Source: VAZQ01 sp036555745 (GTDB lineage: Bacteria; Pseudomonadota; Alphaproteobacteria; Rhizobiales; Xanthobacteraceae). From it: a stretch of 64,000 nucleotides of DNA. The notes beneath the pieces are model-generated. The model was not told the DNA's origin. It ran no database searches and saw only the letters and a program-made list of their open reading frames with translations. Made by a program: the position numbers and the translations under genes. Location of the stretch: assembly GCA_036555745.1 (NCBI GenBank), contig DATBKV010000128.1:1-64000 (forward strand). The letters run 5' to 3'. Shown here piece by piece: positions 36,526-45,655 of this stretch (position 1 is its first letter; each line of letters begins with the position of its first letter).

Positions 36526-36873
36526 GCGCTTCCTCACTCGCGGCGGCGTACCGCCTGCGTCGCCGCCCCTTGCGTTTCCCTCTTTAATGGGGTCGCGGCG
36601 GCAAGTCTCCGGAAAAAAGCGTCCGGAACCCGGGACGGTTCGCGCTGATCGTTCGACCGGCGAGGCTGCTTTGGGCGTTGTCCCGGGCGCGTCGGCCGGC
36701 TGTGCAGTGCGGGGGGTCAGGTCAGGAACATGCGGACGCGCGCCCCTGATCGGACCTCGCAGTTGCATTGCAGCATTCGCACCACCGCGACCATTGGGTG
36801 TCTTTGCAGGCCGCCGGATTGATCTCAAGATGTGCAGAGCCGCGGGAGGCCGGGCGGAACTTCAAGGGTTCAC
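36526..36873. promoter_or_regulatory. Divergent control region between two ABC importers
   Basis: 348 bases separating the two ATPase genes, which are transcribed outward. It should hold both promoters. I see no distinct palindrome or riboswitch-like fold. An open frame across it is a continuation of the ATPase frames and lacks coding character. Confidence 0.45.
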
Positions 36874-37644
36874 ATGCAAGCCTATATCGAAGGCCGCAAT
36901 ATCAATCTCACCTTTCGACCGCCCAACCGCGGGCCGGTCCGGGCGTTGCGCGGCTTCGACATCGATATCGGCGAAGGCGAATTCCTCTCGATCGTCGGGC
37001 CATCCGGTTGCGGCAAGAGCACCTTCCTCAACGTCCTGCTCGGCTTGCTGCGGCCGGACTCGGGAGAGCTCACCATGCGCGGCCGCCGGATCGCCGGCCC
37101 CGGGTCCGATCGCGCCATGGTGTTCCAGGAGTTCGGTCTGCTGCCGTGGCGGACCGTGCAGAACAACGTCGAGCTCGGGCTCGAATTGAAGGGTGTCGCG
37201 GCCGTCGCCCGTCGCAAGATTTCCGCCCGGCTGATCGAGATGGTCGGCCTGATCGGCTTCGAGACCCATTACCCGCACGAATTGTCCGGCGGCATGAAGC
37301 AACGCGTCGGGCTTGCCCGCGCGCTCGCGACCGATCCCGACGTCTTGTTGATGGACGAGCCGTTCGCCGCGCTTGATGCCCAGACCCGCGACCTGATGCA
37401 GGTCGAGCTGCTGCACATCTGGCAGGCCGCACGCAAGACGGTGCTGTTCGTCACCCATCAGATCGACGAGGCGATTTATCTCTCCGACCGGATCATGGTG
37501 ATGACCAAGCGCCCGGGCCGGGCCAAGAAAATCTTCGCCGTCGATCTTCCCCGCCCGCGCGACTACGAGATGCGGGTGACGCCACGATTCAACGATCTGA
37601 AGCTCGAGATATGGCACACGCTGAAGGACGAAATCTCGGTCTAG
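36874..37644 (+). CDS. ABC transporter ATP-binding protein (NitT/TauT family), second system
   Basis: 256 residues from ATG at 36874. Walker A GPSGCGKST, Q-loop FQEFGLLPW, signature LSGGMKQRVGLARAL, Walker B LLMDEPFAALD and H-loop VTHQIDEA are intact. It opens an operon with two permeases (37611 and 38442). The permease start lies within its last 34 bases. A receptor for this system is probably the protein at 39485. Confidence 0.95.
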   Translation: MQAYIEGRNINLTFRPPNRGPVRALRGFDIDIGEGEFLSIVGPSGCGKSTFLNVLLGLLRPDSGELTMRGRRIAGPGSDRAMVFQEFGLLPWRTVQNNVELGLELKGVAAVARRKISARLIEMVGLIGFETHYPHELSGGMKQRVGLARALATDPDVLLMDEPFAALDAQTRDLMQVELLHIWQAARKTVLFVTHQIDEAIYLSDRIMVMTKRPGRAKKIFAVDLPRPRDYEMRVTPRFNDLKLEIWHTLKDEISV

Positions 37645-38438
37645 TCGAAGCCGAGGACGGGGCGGGGCGGCAGAGCTTTGTGGAGCGCCACCGCCAGCTC
37701 CTGCTCGGCTGCCTGGCGGTGGCGCTGTTCTTTGCCGCCTGGCAGGCAGTGTTTCTGGTCGTTCCGTTCAATCCATTGTTCATCAGCAAGCCCAGCCTGA
37801 TCGCCAAGGCTCTGCTCGATCTCATCGCGAGCGGCCAACTATTGGACGACCTGCGCGTCAGCGCGATCCCGTTCTTCTACGGCTTTACCGCAGCAATCGT
37901 CGTCGGGGTGGCGGTCGGCATCGTCATGGGCTGGCGCGCGCGGGTCGGCTACGCCCTCGACCCGCTGATGACCGCGCTCTATGCCAGCCCGCTGGTCGCG
38001 CTGGCCCCGCTCCTGGTCGTGTTCTTCGGGGTCGGAGTGGCGGGGAAGGCGATCATCATCTTTTCGCTCGCGGTCTTTCCCTTCGTGTTCAACGCCTATG
38101 CCGGCGTGCGCGCCGTCGACCCGCTTCTGATCAACGTCGTGCGCTCGCTCGGCGGCAGCGAGATGAATCTTTACCTCAAGGTCATCCTTCCGAGCACCCT
38201 GCCCTACATCGTCGCCGGCGCGCGCCTCGCCGTCGGCCGGGCACTCGTCGGTGTCCTCGTCGCCGAGTTCTTCGCGGCCTCGGAAGGAATCGGCTACGCG
38301 ATTGCCAGGTTCGGCGACTTGTATGCTCTCGACCGCATGTTCGCCTGTATTCTGACCGTCATGGTGATCGCGGTCGCTCTCACGGAAGCGGTACGGTGGG
38401 CGGAACGCGCGGCGTTTCCCTGGCGAAGCGGGCAATAG
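37611..38438 (+). CDS. ABC transporter permease (NitT/TauT family), second system, first subunit
   Basis: 275 residues from ATG at 37611, overlapping the ATPase gene by 34 bases; a GTG near 37681 is an alternative that would remove the overlap. There are six hydrophobic segments. The EAA loop is around DPLLINVVRSLGGSEMNLYLKVILPSTLPYIVAGARLAVG. Its pairing with a second permease gene suggests a heterodimeric channel. Confidence 0.9.
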   Translation: MAHAEGRNLGLVEAEDGAGRQSFVERHRQLLLGCLAVALFFAAWQAVFLVVPFNPLFISKPSLIAKALLDLIASGQLLDDLRVSAIPFFYGFTAAIVVGVAVGIVMGWRARVGYALDPLMTALYASPLVALAPLLVVFFGVGVAGKAIIIFSLAVFPFVFNAYAGVRAVDPLLINVVRSLGGSEMNLYLKVILPSTLPYIVAGARLAVGRALVGVLVAEFFAASEGIGYAIARFGDLYALDRMFACILTVMVIAVALTEAVRWAERAAFPWRSGQ

Positions 38439-38441
38439 AAG

Positions 38442-39293
38442 ATGAGCGAGACCGGCGCCATCAAGGCCAACATCGCGATTGCGGCCGAGGAGGCCGGCGC
38501 GCCAAGCACGAACCCGTGGCGGCGCTGGGAAGCGAGCATGCTCGGCGCGGGCAGCATCGCGCTCCTTCTTCTGGCGTGGGAGTTGGTGCCTTACGTCTTC
38601 ACGATTTCCCCCGGCACCAAACTGTTCTTCACCACGCCCAGCCAGATCGCCGGCACGCTCTGGAAAATGTTTGCGACCGGGACGATCTGGGCGCCGCTCG
38701 GCGTCAGCGCATCCGGCTTTGCCCTCGGGCTCGGCTTGGCGATCGTGGTCGGACTGCCGCTCGGCGTCCTGCTCGGCCGCTGGCGCACGCTCAATGCGAT
38801 GGCGGATCCCTTCATCACCGCGTTCAACGCGACGCCGCGCCTGGTGTTTCTGCCGCTCGTCTTGCTTTGGTTCGGACTGGGGCTGTGGTCGAAGGTTATA
38901 ATCGTGTTCATCGGGGCGCTGTTTCCGATCCTGATCAACACCTATGAAGGCGTGCGCAATGCCGACAAGACCCTGATCAACGTCGTGCGCTCGTTCGGTG
39001 CTGGCGAGTGGGCGGTGGCGCGCCTGGTGGTGCTGCCCAATTCATTGCCCTATGTCGTTGCCGGACTGCGGCTCGGCATCGGCCGGGCCGTCCTCGGCGT
39101 GGTAGTGGCCGAATTTTTCGGCTCCGAGGAGGGGCTCGGCGTGCTGATGGTACAAGCCTCGGGCCGCTATCAAGTGGACGTGGTTTTCGCGGGGCTGATC
39201 ATTTTCGCTACGCTGTCGCTGCTGATGACCGGACTGGTGAAACTGCTCGAGGACCGACTCAGCCGCTGGCGGCCGCAGCGCACCGCGGACTAG
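38442..39293 (+). CDS. ABC transporter permease (NitT/TauT family), second system, second subunit
   Basis: 283 residues, starting three bases after the previous stop. There are six hydrophobic segments and an EAA loop around DKTLINVVRSFGAGEWAVARLVVLPNSLPYVVAGLRLGIG. It is clearly paralogous to the gene before it. Most NitT/TauT systems have one permease gene; two in tandem imply a heterodimer or a recent duplication. It converges with the receptor gene, 190 bases away, across a TCGCCCG/CGGGCGA hairpin at 39331-39347. Confidence 0.93.
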   Translation: MSETGAIKANIAIAAEEAGAPSTNPWRRWEASMLGAGSIALLLLAWELVPYVFTISPGTKLFFTTPSQIAGTLWKMFATGTIWAPLGVSASGFALGLGLAIVVGLPLGVLLGRWRTLNAMADPFITAFNATPRLVFLPLVLLWFGLGLWSKVIIVFIGALFPILINTYEGVRNADKTLINVVRSFGAGEWAVARLVVLPNSLPYVVAGLRLGIGRAVLGVVVAEFFGSEEGLGVLMVQASGRYQVDVVFAGLIIFATLSLLMTGLVKLLEDRLSRWRPQRTAD

Positions 39294-39484
39294 TGATCGA
39301 TCGATTGGAGGCGCGCGCAAGCTGCGCAAATCGCCCGCCGCGGGCGAGCATTCCCACTCCGCGCGATTGTGCCCGCGGGCGCAAGAGCCGGGCCGGGCGC
39401 GACACACGCGGTGCGGATGAAAAGCGGTCCGCGCGCTTGCCGCCTCTGCGGCCCGGCTCACCGAGGGGCGGCCTGCCCTAGCGA

Positions 39485-40501
39485 TCAGTTGCTCGGTGCA
39501 GCGAGCTTGGTCGGCACGTAGCCCATTTCCTTGAGGGTCGAGTCGAGCAGGTCGCGGGTCAAAAACTGCTCCGGATCGGGCAGCGGCTTGTCCTTCGCCC
39601 ACTGGTTCGCGGCAATCATGGTTTGCCGGCGTGCCTCGAAGATTTCGCGAAACAGCTCCTTGGGGATTTCGGCGCCGAAGGTGTTGTGCAGTTGATCCCA
39701 GATCACGCCGGCCTCCTGATCGCTCTGGATACCGAGATTTCCCTTCAGAATGGGAATCGACCCCGCCCGGTTGTCGCGGAAGTACGTCACGCCCTTGGCG
39801 ATGGCGCGGATGACCTTCTTGACGGTGTCGGGGTGCTGATCGACATACGCCTTGCGGGTCCAGATGGTGCCGCCGGCGCGCGGAATGTAATCGCCGGTCC
39901 GCAACAGCACCTTCATTCCGGCGTCCAATGCTTTCGGGACGCGCGGGGTCGAGACCAGTGCCCCCTGAATGTCGCCGTTGATCAGCGCCGCCATCCGCTC
40001 CGCCTCGCCCTGGAACGAGATCACCTTGTAGTCCTTGCCGACGGTCATGTGGAAAAACCGCTCGAGCACGGTCGCGCCTTCATCGTAGTCGGCCGCGCCG
40101 GCGCGGCCGTAGCCCACCGTCTTGCCCTTCAGGTCCTCGGGCTTGCTGATTTCCTTGCGCACCACGATGACCCATTGCGACTTGAGCGACTCGCCGACGA
40201 CGTAACGTATCTCCGCGCCGCTCAATGCCGCCTGGGCGCCGCCCGAGGGGATCGGCACGAAATCGACATTGCCCGAAAGCGCGGCAGTGACCAGCGCCTT
40301 GCCGGTCAATGAGACGAAGCGCGCATCGAGACCTTCCGCCTTGAAGTAACCCTGATCCATGGCCACGTAGCTGGGAATGTGAAAGCCATTGCCCCCGATC
40401 ACCTTGCCGATGGTAACCGGCGTTTGCGCATCGGCGGCGCCGAGGCCGAGGGAAATGAGCGCTGTCAGGACGAAGGCGACGGTCGATCGGAGCATCCACA
40501 T
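39485..40501 (-). CDS. ABC transporter substrate-binding protein (NMT1-like), likely receptor of the second system
   Basis: 338 residues from ATG at 40501, with AGGAGG seven bases upstream. The signal peptide (about 1-24) ends ADAQ. The NMT1-like domain shows IGKVIGGNGFHIPSYVAMDQGYFKAEGLDA and SGGAQAALSGAEIRYVV, with DLKGKTVGYGRAGAADYDEG. Though on the opposite strand, it is the nearest receptor to the ATPase-permease-permease operon (36874-39293), so pairing with it is inferred. Ligand unknown. Confidence 0.9.
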   Translation of the reverse strand: MWMLRSTVAFVLTALISLGLGAADAQTPVTIGKVIGGNGFHIPSYVAMDQGYFKAEGLDARFVSLTGKALVTAALSGNVDFVPIPSGGAQAALSGAEIRYVVGESLKSQWVIVVRKEISKPEDLKGKTVGYGRAGAADYDEGATVLERFFHMTVGKDYKVISFQGEAERMAALINGDIQGALVSTPRVPKALDAGMKVLLRTGDYIPRAGGTIWTRKAYVDQHPDTVKKVIRAIAKGVTYFRDNRAGSIPILKGNLGIQSDQEAGVIWDQLHNTFGAEIPKELFREIFEARRQTMIAANQWAKDKPLPDPEQFLTRDLLDSTLKEMGYVPTKLAAPSN

Positions 40502-40675
40502 GGAACACCTCCTGGTTGCGAAGGCCGGCGACTTGGGGGACGATACACCGAGCGTGCGAGCAGGCGGAATGGGGCGAGTGGACACAGGTCGATCACAGTC
40601 GCCGCGGGTACGACGGGGTCGCCGCCGGCGTGCTAGCTCTTGAACAAGGGCCGCCAACCGACTGCGCGTTAGCCG

Positions 40676-41791
40676 ATGAGTCGACCTCCTCCCTTCCGCG
40701 CCGAGCACATCGGCAGCTTGCTGCGGCCGCCGGAACTGCTGCAGGCGCGAGGCCAGCATGCGGACGGCAGGCTCGCCCCCGACGAGCTACGCGCGATCGA
40801 GGACGACGCCATCCGGGGCGTCGTCAAGCTGCAGGAGGACATCGGGTTTGAGGTGGTGACCGATGGCGAGTTCCGGCGCGGGACCTACTCCGATTCCTTC
40901 ACCAGCGCCGGCATTTCCGGCGTGAAGATAGAGCTGACCGAGGAGCAGGGCTGGACCAGATCGGCAATCCGCGGCCACCGCATGGCGCGGCGGATTCCCG
41001 CGGTCGTGGACCGCATCGCCTGGGCCGGGCCGCAGAACGCGGACGACTTCCGCTTCCTCAAGTCGGTCACCACCCGCACGCCCAAGATCACGCTCCCCGG
41101 CCCCTGCTATATTCACTACCGCGCGGGCCGCGCCAATATCAGCCGCGACGCCTATCCCGACCTCGATGCGTTCTGGTCCGACCTGGTGCAAGCCTATGCC
41201 CGCGAGATGCGCGCGCTCGCGGACGCCGGCTGCGGCTATCTGCAAATCGACGAGACCTCGCTGGTGAAGCTCGGCGATCCGCGCGTACGACGCCTGCTGG
41301 CGGAACGCGGCGACGACTGGTCCGATCTGCTGCGGACCTATATCGCGGCGGTCAATGCCGTCGTCGCGGCCGCGCCGCCGGGCATGACGATCGGGATACA
41401 CATCTGCCGCAGCCAGGATCCGAGTTGGCAGGCCGACACCGGCTATGATCCCATCGCGGAGCCACTGTTCAATGCGATGAAGGTCGACAATTACTTTCTC
41501 GAATACGACAATGCGCGTGCCGGCAGCTTCGCGCCGCTGCGCTTCGTGCCTGCGGGAAAATTCGTGGTGCTCGGGCTGGTCGCCTCGCGGGTTTCCGAAT
41601 TGGAGAGTATCGAGCTCCTGGAGCGGCGGATCGCGGAGGCGAGCCGCTATGTCAAGCTCGAGCAATTGGGCCTGAGCCCGCAGTGCGGCTTCTCGACCAG
41701 CGCCGCCGAACACGTCGCAGTGAGCGAGGCGGTCGAGAAGGCGAAGCTTGCGCGCGTGGTCGAGGTGGCGCGGCGAGTGTGGGGCGGGTGA
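40676..41791 (+). CDS. MetE C-terminal-like (cobalamin-independent methionine synthase family) protein
   Basis: 371 residues, one catalytic-type TIM barrel only; full MetE has two barrels. It opens PPFRAEHIGSLLRPPEL, with VVTDGEFRR, GYLQIDETSL, TIGIHICRSQD (zinc ligands) and GLSPQCGFSTS (zinc Cys). Residues fit the zinc site of MetE (His, Cys, Glu, Cys). Single-barrel relatives exist as methyl transferases on other substrates, including corrinoid and epoxide-alkane CoM-like systems. Its neighbour is an ABC receptor (divergent, 174 bases away), suggesting it acts on an imported compound. No strong ribosome site is seen. Confidence 0.85.
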   Translation: MSRPPPFRAEHIGSLLRPPELLQARGQHADGRLAPDELRAIEDDAIRGVVKLQEDIGFEVVTDGEFRRGTYSDSFTSAGISGVKIELTEEQGWTRSAIRGHRMARRIPAVVDRIAWAGPQNADDFRFLKSVTTRTPKITLPGPCYIHYRAGRANISRDAYPDLDAFWSDLVQAYAREMRALADAGCGYLQIDETSLVKLGDPRVRRLLAERGDDWSDLLRTYIAAVNAVVAAAPPGMTIGIHICRSQDPSWQADTGYDPIAEPLFNAMKVDNYFLEYDNARAGSFAPLRFVPAGKFVVLGLVASRVSELESIELLERRIAEASRYVKLEQLGLSPQCGFSTSAAEHVAVSEAVEKAKLARVVEVARRVWGG

Positions 41792-41803
41792 AAGCCCCTG
41801 CTA

Positions 41804-41906
41804 GCGCATGTCCCGGAAACATGGGCGCCGGCTTTCCGATAAAGGACATGCGCAAAATCAAAAAAAGCCAGAGCGCATCCCGATGCGATCCAATCGGGAT
41901 GCGCTC
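41804..41906. repeat. Palindromic intergenic repeat, variant copy
   Basis: GCGCATGTCC (41804-41813) pairs with GGACATGCGC (41844-41853). A second hairpin has 14-base perfect arms, GAGCGCATCCCGAT (41871-41884) and its complement at 41893-41906. The latter ends at the stop codon of the ABM gene. The elements match the variant at 49783-49876 more than the 1577 and 9034 copies. Confidence 0.8.
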
Positions 41907-42238
41907 TACGCCACGGCGGCCTTGCCCCGAGTCACGGTCTGGCGCACCTCGAACCCCTCGAATTGCGGATGGTCGAGGTAGAGCGGCTTGTTCTGCCCGG
42001 CGTCACGATGGGCGGCGCGGAACGCTTCCGACCTGGTCCAGGCTTCGAACGCCGCGCGGCTCTGCCAGGTGCTGTGCGAGGCATAGAGCGTGTGGTCGTC
42101 ATGCTCGGCGCCCTTGAGCAGGTGGAAATCGATAAACCCGGGCACCTTGGCCAGATGCGAATCGCGACTGAGCCAGACTTCCTCGAAGGCCTCTTCCGAG
42201 CCTCTCTTCACGCGGAAACGGTTCATGGCGATGTACAT
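41906..42238 (-). CDS. Antibiotic biosynthesis monooxygenase (ABM) domain protein
   Basis: 110 residues from ATG at 42238; GGAGA lies eight bases upstream. A single ABM/IsdG-like ferredoxin fold: MYIAMNRFRVKRGSEEAFEEVW, PGFIDFHLLKG, HTLYASHSTWQSRAAFEAWTRSEAF. Members include heme-degrading IsdG-type enzymes and cofactor-free monooxygenases; the hallmark Asn/Trp/His of IsdG are partly present (Asn6, Trp). The reaction is not certain. It ends in a hairpin repeat. Confidence 0.88.
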   Translation of the reverse strand: MYIAMNRFRVKRGSEEAFEEVWLSRDSHLAKVPGFIDFHLLKGAEHDDHTLYASHSTWQSRAAFEAWTRSEAFRAAHRDAGQNKPLYLDHPQFEGFEVRQTVTRGKAAVA

Positions 42239-42369
42239 GGCTTGTCTCCTGGCTCGGCGCTGTGCCGCAAGTCGGGGGAAGCGAGCGCTCTTCGCGCCCG
42301 AGATGCACAGCATGAACGCGCGCCGCGCCGTCAGCCATGCTCCAAGCGCGCCGTGCTCGGCGCCCGCAC

Positions 42370-43047
42370 CTATATCAGCCAGTCCTCCAGGCGAAAAGCC
42401 GAGTCCCAGAACACCCATTCCAACTGGGTCGCCCGTGTGAAGGCGGCATGCATGCGCCCGCGCAGCCCTGGCGAGACGTCGGCGGCGGCGGCGTCCGTTG
42501 CGGCGATCACGGAACGGACCGCGGCATGGAACTCTTCCCCGGCATAGGTGTCGATCCAGGCCCGATAAGGATTTCCCCGCGCCGCGCGGGCATGAATATC
42601 GCGTCCCACCTCGGCGTAGATCCAGAAGCAGGGCAACAGCGCGCCAAGCAGCACCTCGTACGGCTCCGCATAGGCGGTCGCCAGCAGGTAGCAGACGTAG
42701 TGGTGACAAGCCGGCGACAACGGCGTTTGCGCGAACATCTCCGAGGTGATGCCATAGCGCTGGAAAAAGGAACCGTGCAGCGCCCGCTCGACCACGATCG
42801 CGCCCTCGGCCGAGTTCGCGAATTGCACGATCCGGTCCGCATCCGGCGCCTTGGCAGCGGCAAGGGTCAGGGCGCGGCCGAAGCCGACGAGGTAGTGCGC
42901 GTCCTGGATGATGTAATGCTTGAACCGCGCCTCGTTCAACGTCCCCGCCGCGAGCTCGGCATTGAACGGCATCGCCCGGATCAGCTCGTAGACGCGTGCG
43001 TTGCGGTCCCAGGCCTCACGCGAGAAGGCCGTGCCAGTTTCGGACAT
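42370..43047 (-). CDS. tenA: TenA family protein (thiaminase II / aminopyrimidine aminohydrolase)
   Basis: 225 residues from ATG at 43047. TenA marks are clear: FKHYIIQDAHYLVGFGRAL, CHHYVCYLLATAYAEPYEVLLGALLPCFWIYAEVG (with the catalytic-type Cys and Glu residues) and YAGEEFHAAV. It would hydrolyse aminopyrimidine forms of damaged thiamine, salvaging HMP, in the cytosol. NMT1/THI5-like importers in the window bind aminopyrimidine compounds in some species, but no direct link is shown. It is divergent from the gentisate-like operon. Confidence 0.92.
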   Translation of the reverse strand: MSETGTAFSREAWDRNARVYELIRAMPFNAELAAGTLNEARFKHYIIQDAHYLVGFGRALTLAAAKAPDADRIVQFANSAEGAIVVERALHGSFFQRYGITSEMFAQTPLSPACHHYVCYLLATAYAEPYEVLLGALLPCFWIYAEVGRDIHARAARGNPYRAWIDTYAGEEFHAAVRSVIAATDAAAADVSPGLRGRMHAAFTRATQLEWVFWDSAFRLEDWLI

Positions 43048-43283
43048 GATCGGATGTCCCTCGAGTCGGTTCGGCCCAAGCCGAAGGCGGAAGCCCATAT
43101 TCACATCGCGCAAGAAGCGCCTCGGCGTAGTCGTCGGCTTGCAGGTGCTCAGCATTGGGGTGAGCATGCCCGGCGCCAAGCCCGTTGACCTGCGTCCCGC
43201 CGGCGCATCCGATTGACCGCACGCCGCCCTATGTTACCTTGAAACAAAGGGTGCACTGCAATTTCGCGAGGGAGCACACCATC

Positions 43284-44447
43284 ATGTCGGCAGGCAAGAG
43301 CAACGCAAGCGCAGCGCATCGGCTTCCGAACCGGGAAGCAGCCCTCGCGCATCTCTACAGCGAGATTTCAGCCAAGCATATGTTTCCGTTCTGGGCGACG
43401 TCGACCGACGTCGCCCACGATGAAATCAAGCAGTTGATGGGCGCGCAGAGGGCGGTTCCCCATCGCTGGAGCTACAAAGACGACATCGAGCCGATCCTGT
43501 TTCGCGCCGCCGAGCTCGTCACCATGGACGATTCCGAGCGCCGCTCGCTGATCCTGGTGAATCCCGGGCTGTCGCCGCGCCGCGCGACCGTGAGCACGAT
43601 GTACACGGCATATCGGCTCAACGACGCCAACGAGGTGATGCCGCCGCACCGGCACTCACCCAATGCCATTCGGTTCGGCTTGACTGGCAAGGGCAATTTC
43701 ACCGGGGTCGGGGGCGAGGACATCACCTTCGGGCCAGGCGACATGGTGCTTACTCCGGTCGACACCTGGCACAACCACGGTAATGTCGGGAACGAGCCGG
43801 CCGTCAATCTCTCGGTGCTCGACCTGCCACTGGTCGAGACCCTGAACGCGGTCTACTTCGAGCACGATTACACCGAGCCTGTGGAAGGCAAGCCGGTCAA
43901 GAAGAAGCAGCAGACCGCAACCGTGCCGCCGGACTATTCCGCCCGCGCCTACGACCACGGCGGGCTGAGGCCGCGCTTCCTCGCGCATCGTCGCGGCGCC
44001 GGCTTCTCCTCGCCGATGTACGTGTATCGCTGGGACCGAATGCAAGAGCTGATCGAACGCTTCAAGGACTGGGATGGCGATCCCTACGAGGCGCTCTCGA
44101 TCGAGTACATCGACCCGCTCAACGGCGGTCCCGTGTTCAAGACGATGACGTTCTTCGTCCAGGTCCTGCGGCCGGGGGAGAAAACCTTGCCGGTGCGGCA
44201 GACCGCAAGCCTCCTGGTCGCGCCGTTCGAGGGCAAGGGGCACTCGATCGTCGACGGCAAGCGTTTCGACTGGGAGGCGTTCGACAACCTGGCGGTCCCC
44301 GGCGGCTCTTGGTTCGAGCACGTCAACGGAGATGACAAGCGCCCAGCGGTTCTGTTCGTCGCCAGCGACGAGCCGGCCTTGAAGTGCTTCCACTTGTTCA
44401 AGAAGTGGGGCCGCAGCCAAGCCGGCGACGTGGTGAAGATCGTCTGA
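43284..44447 (+). CDS. Gentisate 1,2-dioxygenase-like bicupin protein
   Basis: 387 residues with two cupin domains. The first carries the iron-type motif (PPHRHSPNAIRFGLTGKG with three His), matched by DTWHNHGN. The second (about 230-370) looks degenerate, as in gentisate and salicylate dioxygenases. The length is close to that family's usual 340-400. The reaction would be ring cleavage of a hydroxylated aromatic acid. The ATG at 43284 has GAGGGAG upstream. It is the first gene of a cluster with LVIVD-repeat, RidA-like and GST genes. Confidence 0.8.
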   Translation: MSAGKSNASAAHRLPNREAALAHLYSEISAKHMFPFWATSTDVAHDEIKQLMGAQRAVPHRWSYKDDIEPILFRAAELVTMDDSERRSLILVNPGLSPRRATVSTMYTAYRLNDANEVMPPHRHSPNAIRFGLTGKGNFTGVGGEDITFGPGDMVLTPVDTWHNHGNVGNEPAVNLSVLDLPLVETLNAVYFEHDYTEPVEGKPVKKKQQTATVPPDYSARAYDHGGLRPRFLAHRRGAGFSSPMYVYRWDRMQELIERFKDWDGDPYEALSIEYIDPLNGGPVFKTMTFFVQVLRPGEKTLPVRQTASLLVAPFEGKGHSIVDGKRFDWEAFDNLAVPGGSWFEHVNGDDKRPAVLFVASDEPALKCFHLFKKWGRSQAGDVVKIV

Positions 44448-44513
44448 CGCGCAACGCCGCGGGAATGCGGACGGCCACTCCTACTCAGATGAGCTGAGCC
44501 CATCGAGCGTTTC

Positions 44514-45644
44514 GTGGCGAGCCGATCCAATACCAGCCTCGTATCCCACTTCGACTGTCCGGGCGGCGGCCAGGTCTGGGTCGACGGCACGACGCTGTTC
44601 ATCGGGCATATGCACGCCCCGCACGGCACCAGCATCGTCGACATCGCCGACCCCCGCCATCCGCGCTTGCTGGCAGCGATCGACGTGCCGGAAGGGTGGC
44701 ATTCCCACAAGGTACGTTCCGCCGGCGGGCTGATGATCGTCAATCACGAAAAGCTCGGCCAAAGCGGCGCCGCCGACTTCGGCGGCGGCATCGCAATCTA
44801 TGACGTCGCGCACCCGAGCGCGCCGAAATTGATCACGAAGTGGCGCACCGCGGGCCGCGGCGTGCACCGCTACGATTTCGATGGGCGGTATGCCTATCTG
44901 TCGCCGACGGCCGAGGGCTATGTCGGCAACATCATGCTGATCCTCGACCTCGCCGATCCCGCCCGCCCCGTCGAGGTCGGGCGTTGGTGGATCCCCGGAC
45001 AGTGGAAGGCGGGCGGCGAGCCCTATCCCTGGGACGACGGGCCCGCGCCGCGCTGCCATCATCCGCTGCGCCTGGGCGATCGCCTCTATGTCAGCTACTG
45101 GCATCACGGACTTTTCATTCTCGATATTTCCGACATGTCGCGGCCGAAAACGGTCGCTCATACCAACACCAGCCCGGCCTTTTCCCATCCCACGCACACC
45201 TGCCTGCCGATCCCGCAGCCGCTGAAGCAACGCCGCATCATGGTGGTGGCGGACGAGGACGTGGCCAAGCTGCGGCCATCGCCGCCCTCCTTCGCCTGGA
45301 TCTACGATATCAGCGTCGAGCAGCTGCCAGTGCCGATCGCGACGTTCCAGGCGCCGGGGCTCGACGTCGACGGCAGCCCGCAGCGGCCGATGAGCGGCTG
45401 TCACCAGCCTGCGGAGCGGTTCCGCGGCAGTGTCATCCCGTTCGCGTGGTTCGCGCAGGGGCTGCGCCTCGTCGATATCGCGGATCCGTTCGCGCCGCGC
45501 GAGGTCGGTCATTATCGTCCCGATCCCGCCGCCGGCGAGGATCGTCCCTCCTCCAACGACGTCACTGTCGACGGCCGCGGCTTGATCTATCTCGTTGATC
45601 GCGTACGCGGCGTCGACATCATCGAGGCCAAGGCATTGAGCTAG
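44514..45644 (+). CDS. LVIVD-repeat beta-propeller protein
   Basis: 376 residues from a GTG at 44514. It has no signal peptide. Several LVIVD-type repeats are visible: TSIVDIADPRHPRLLAAID, IAIYDVAHPSAPKLI, ILDLADPARPVEVG, LFILDISDMSRPKTVA and LRLVDIADPFAPREVG. These form beta-propeller blades. His-rich segments (GWHSHK, GVHRYDF, PRCHHPLR, YWHHG, SHPTHT) at blade ends could bind metal. The role is unknown; its position between a dioxygenase and a RidA-like gene suggests a catabolic part. Confidence 0.85.
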   Translation: MASRSNTSLVSHFDCPGGGQVWVDGTTLFIGHMHAPHGTSIVDIADPRHPRLLAAIDVPEGWHSHKVRSAGGLMIVNHEKLGQSGAADFGGGIAIYDVAHPSAPKLITKWRTAGRGVHRYDFDGRYAYLSPTAEGYVGNIMLILDLADPARPVEVGRWWIPGQWKAGGEPYPWDDGPAPRCHHPLRLGDRLYVSYWHHGLFILDISDMSRPKTVAHTNTSPAFSHPTHTCLPIPQPLKQRRIMVVADEDVAKLRPSPPSFAWIYDISVEQLPVPIATFQAPGLDVDGSPQRPMSGCHQPAERFRGSVIPFAWFAQGLRLVDIADPFAPREVGHYRPDPAAGEDRPSSNDVTVDGRGLIYLVDRVRGVDIIEAKALS

Positions 45645-45655
45645 GGATCAGAGCC

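Noticed and set aside
36470..37189. Plus-strand frame across the divergent ABC control region
   Set aside because: It shares sequence with the ATPase gene in another frame and is Arg/Ser/Pro-rich; shadow.
43048..43283. Possible thiamine riboswitch before tenA or the bicupin gene
   Set aside because: I could not find the conserved TPP-switch core on either strand.
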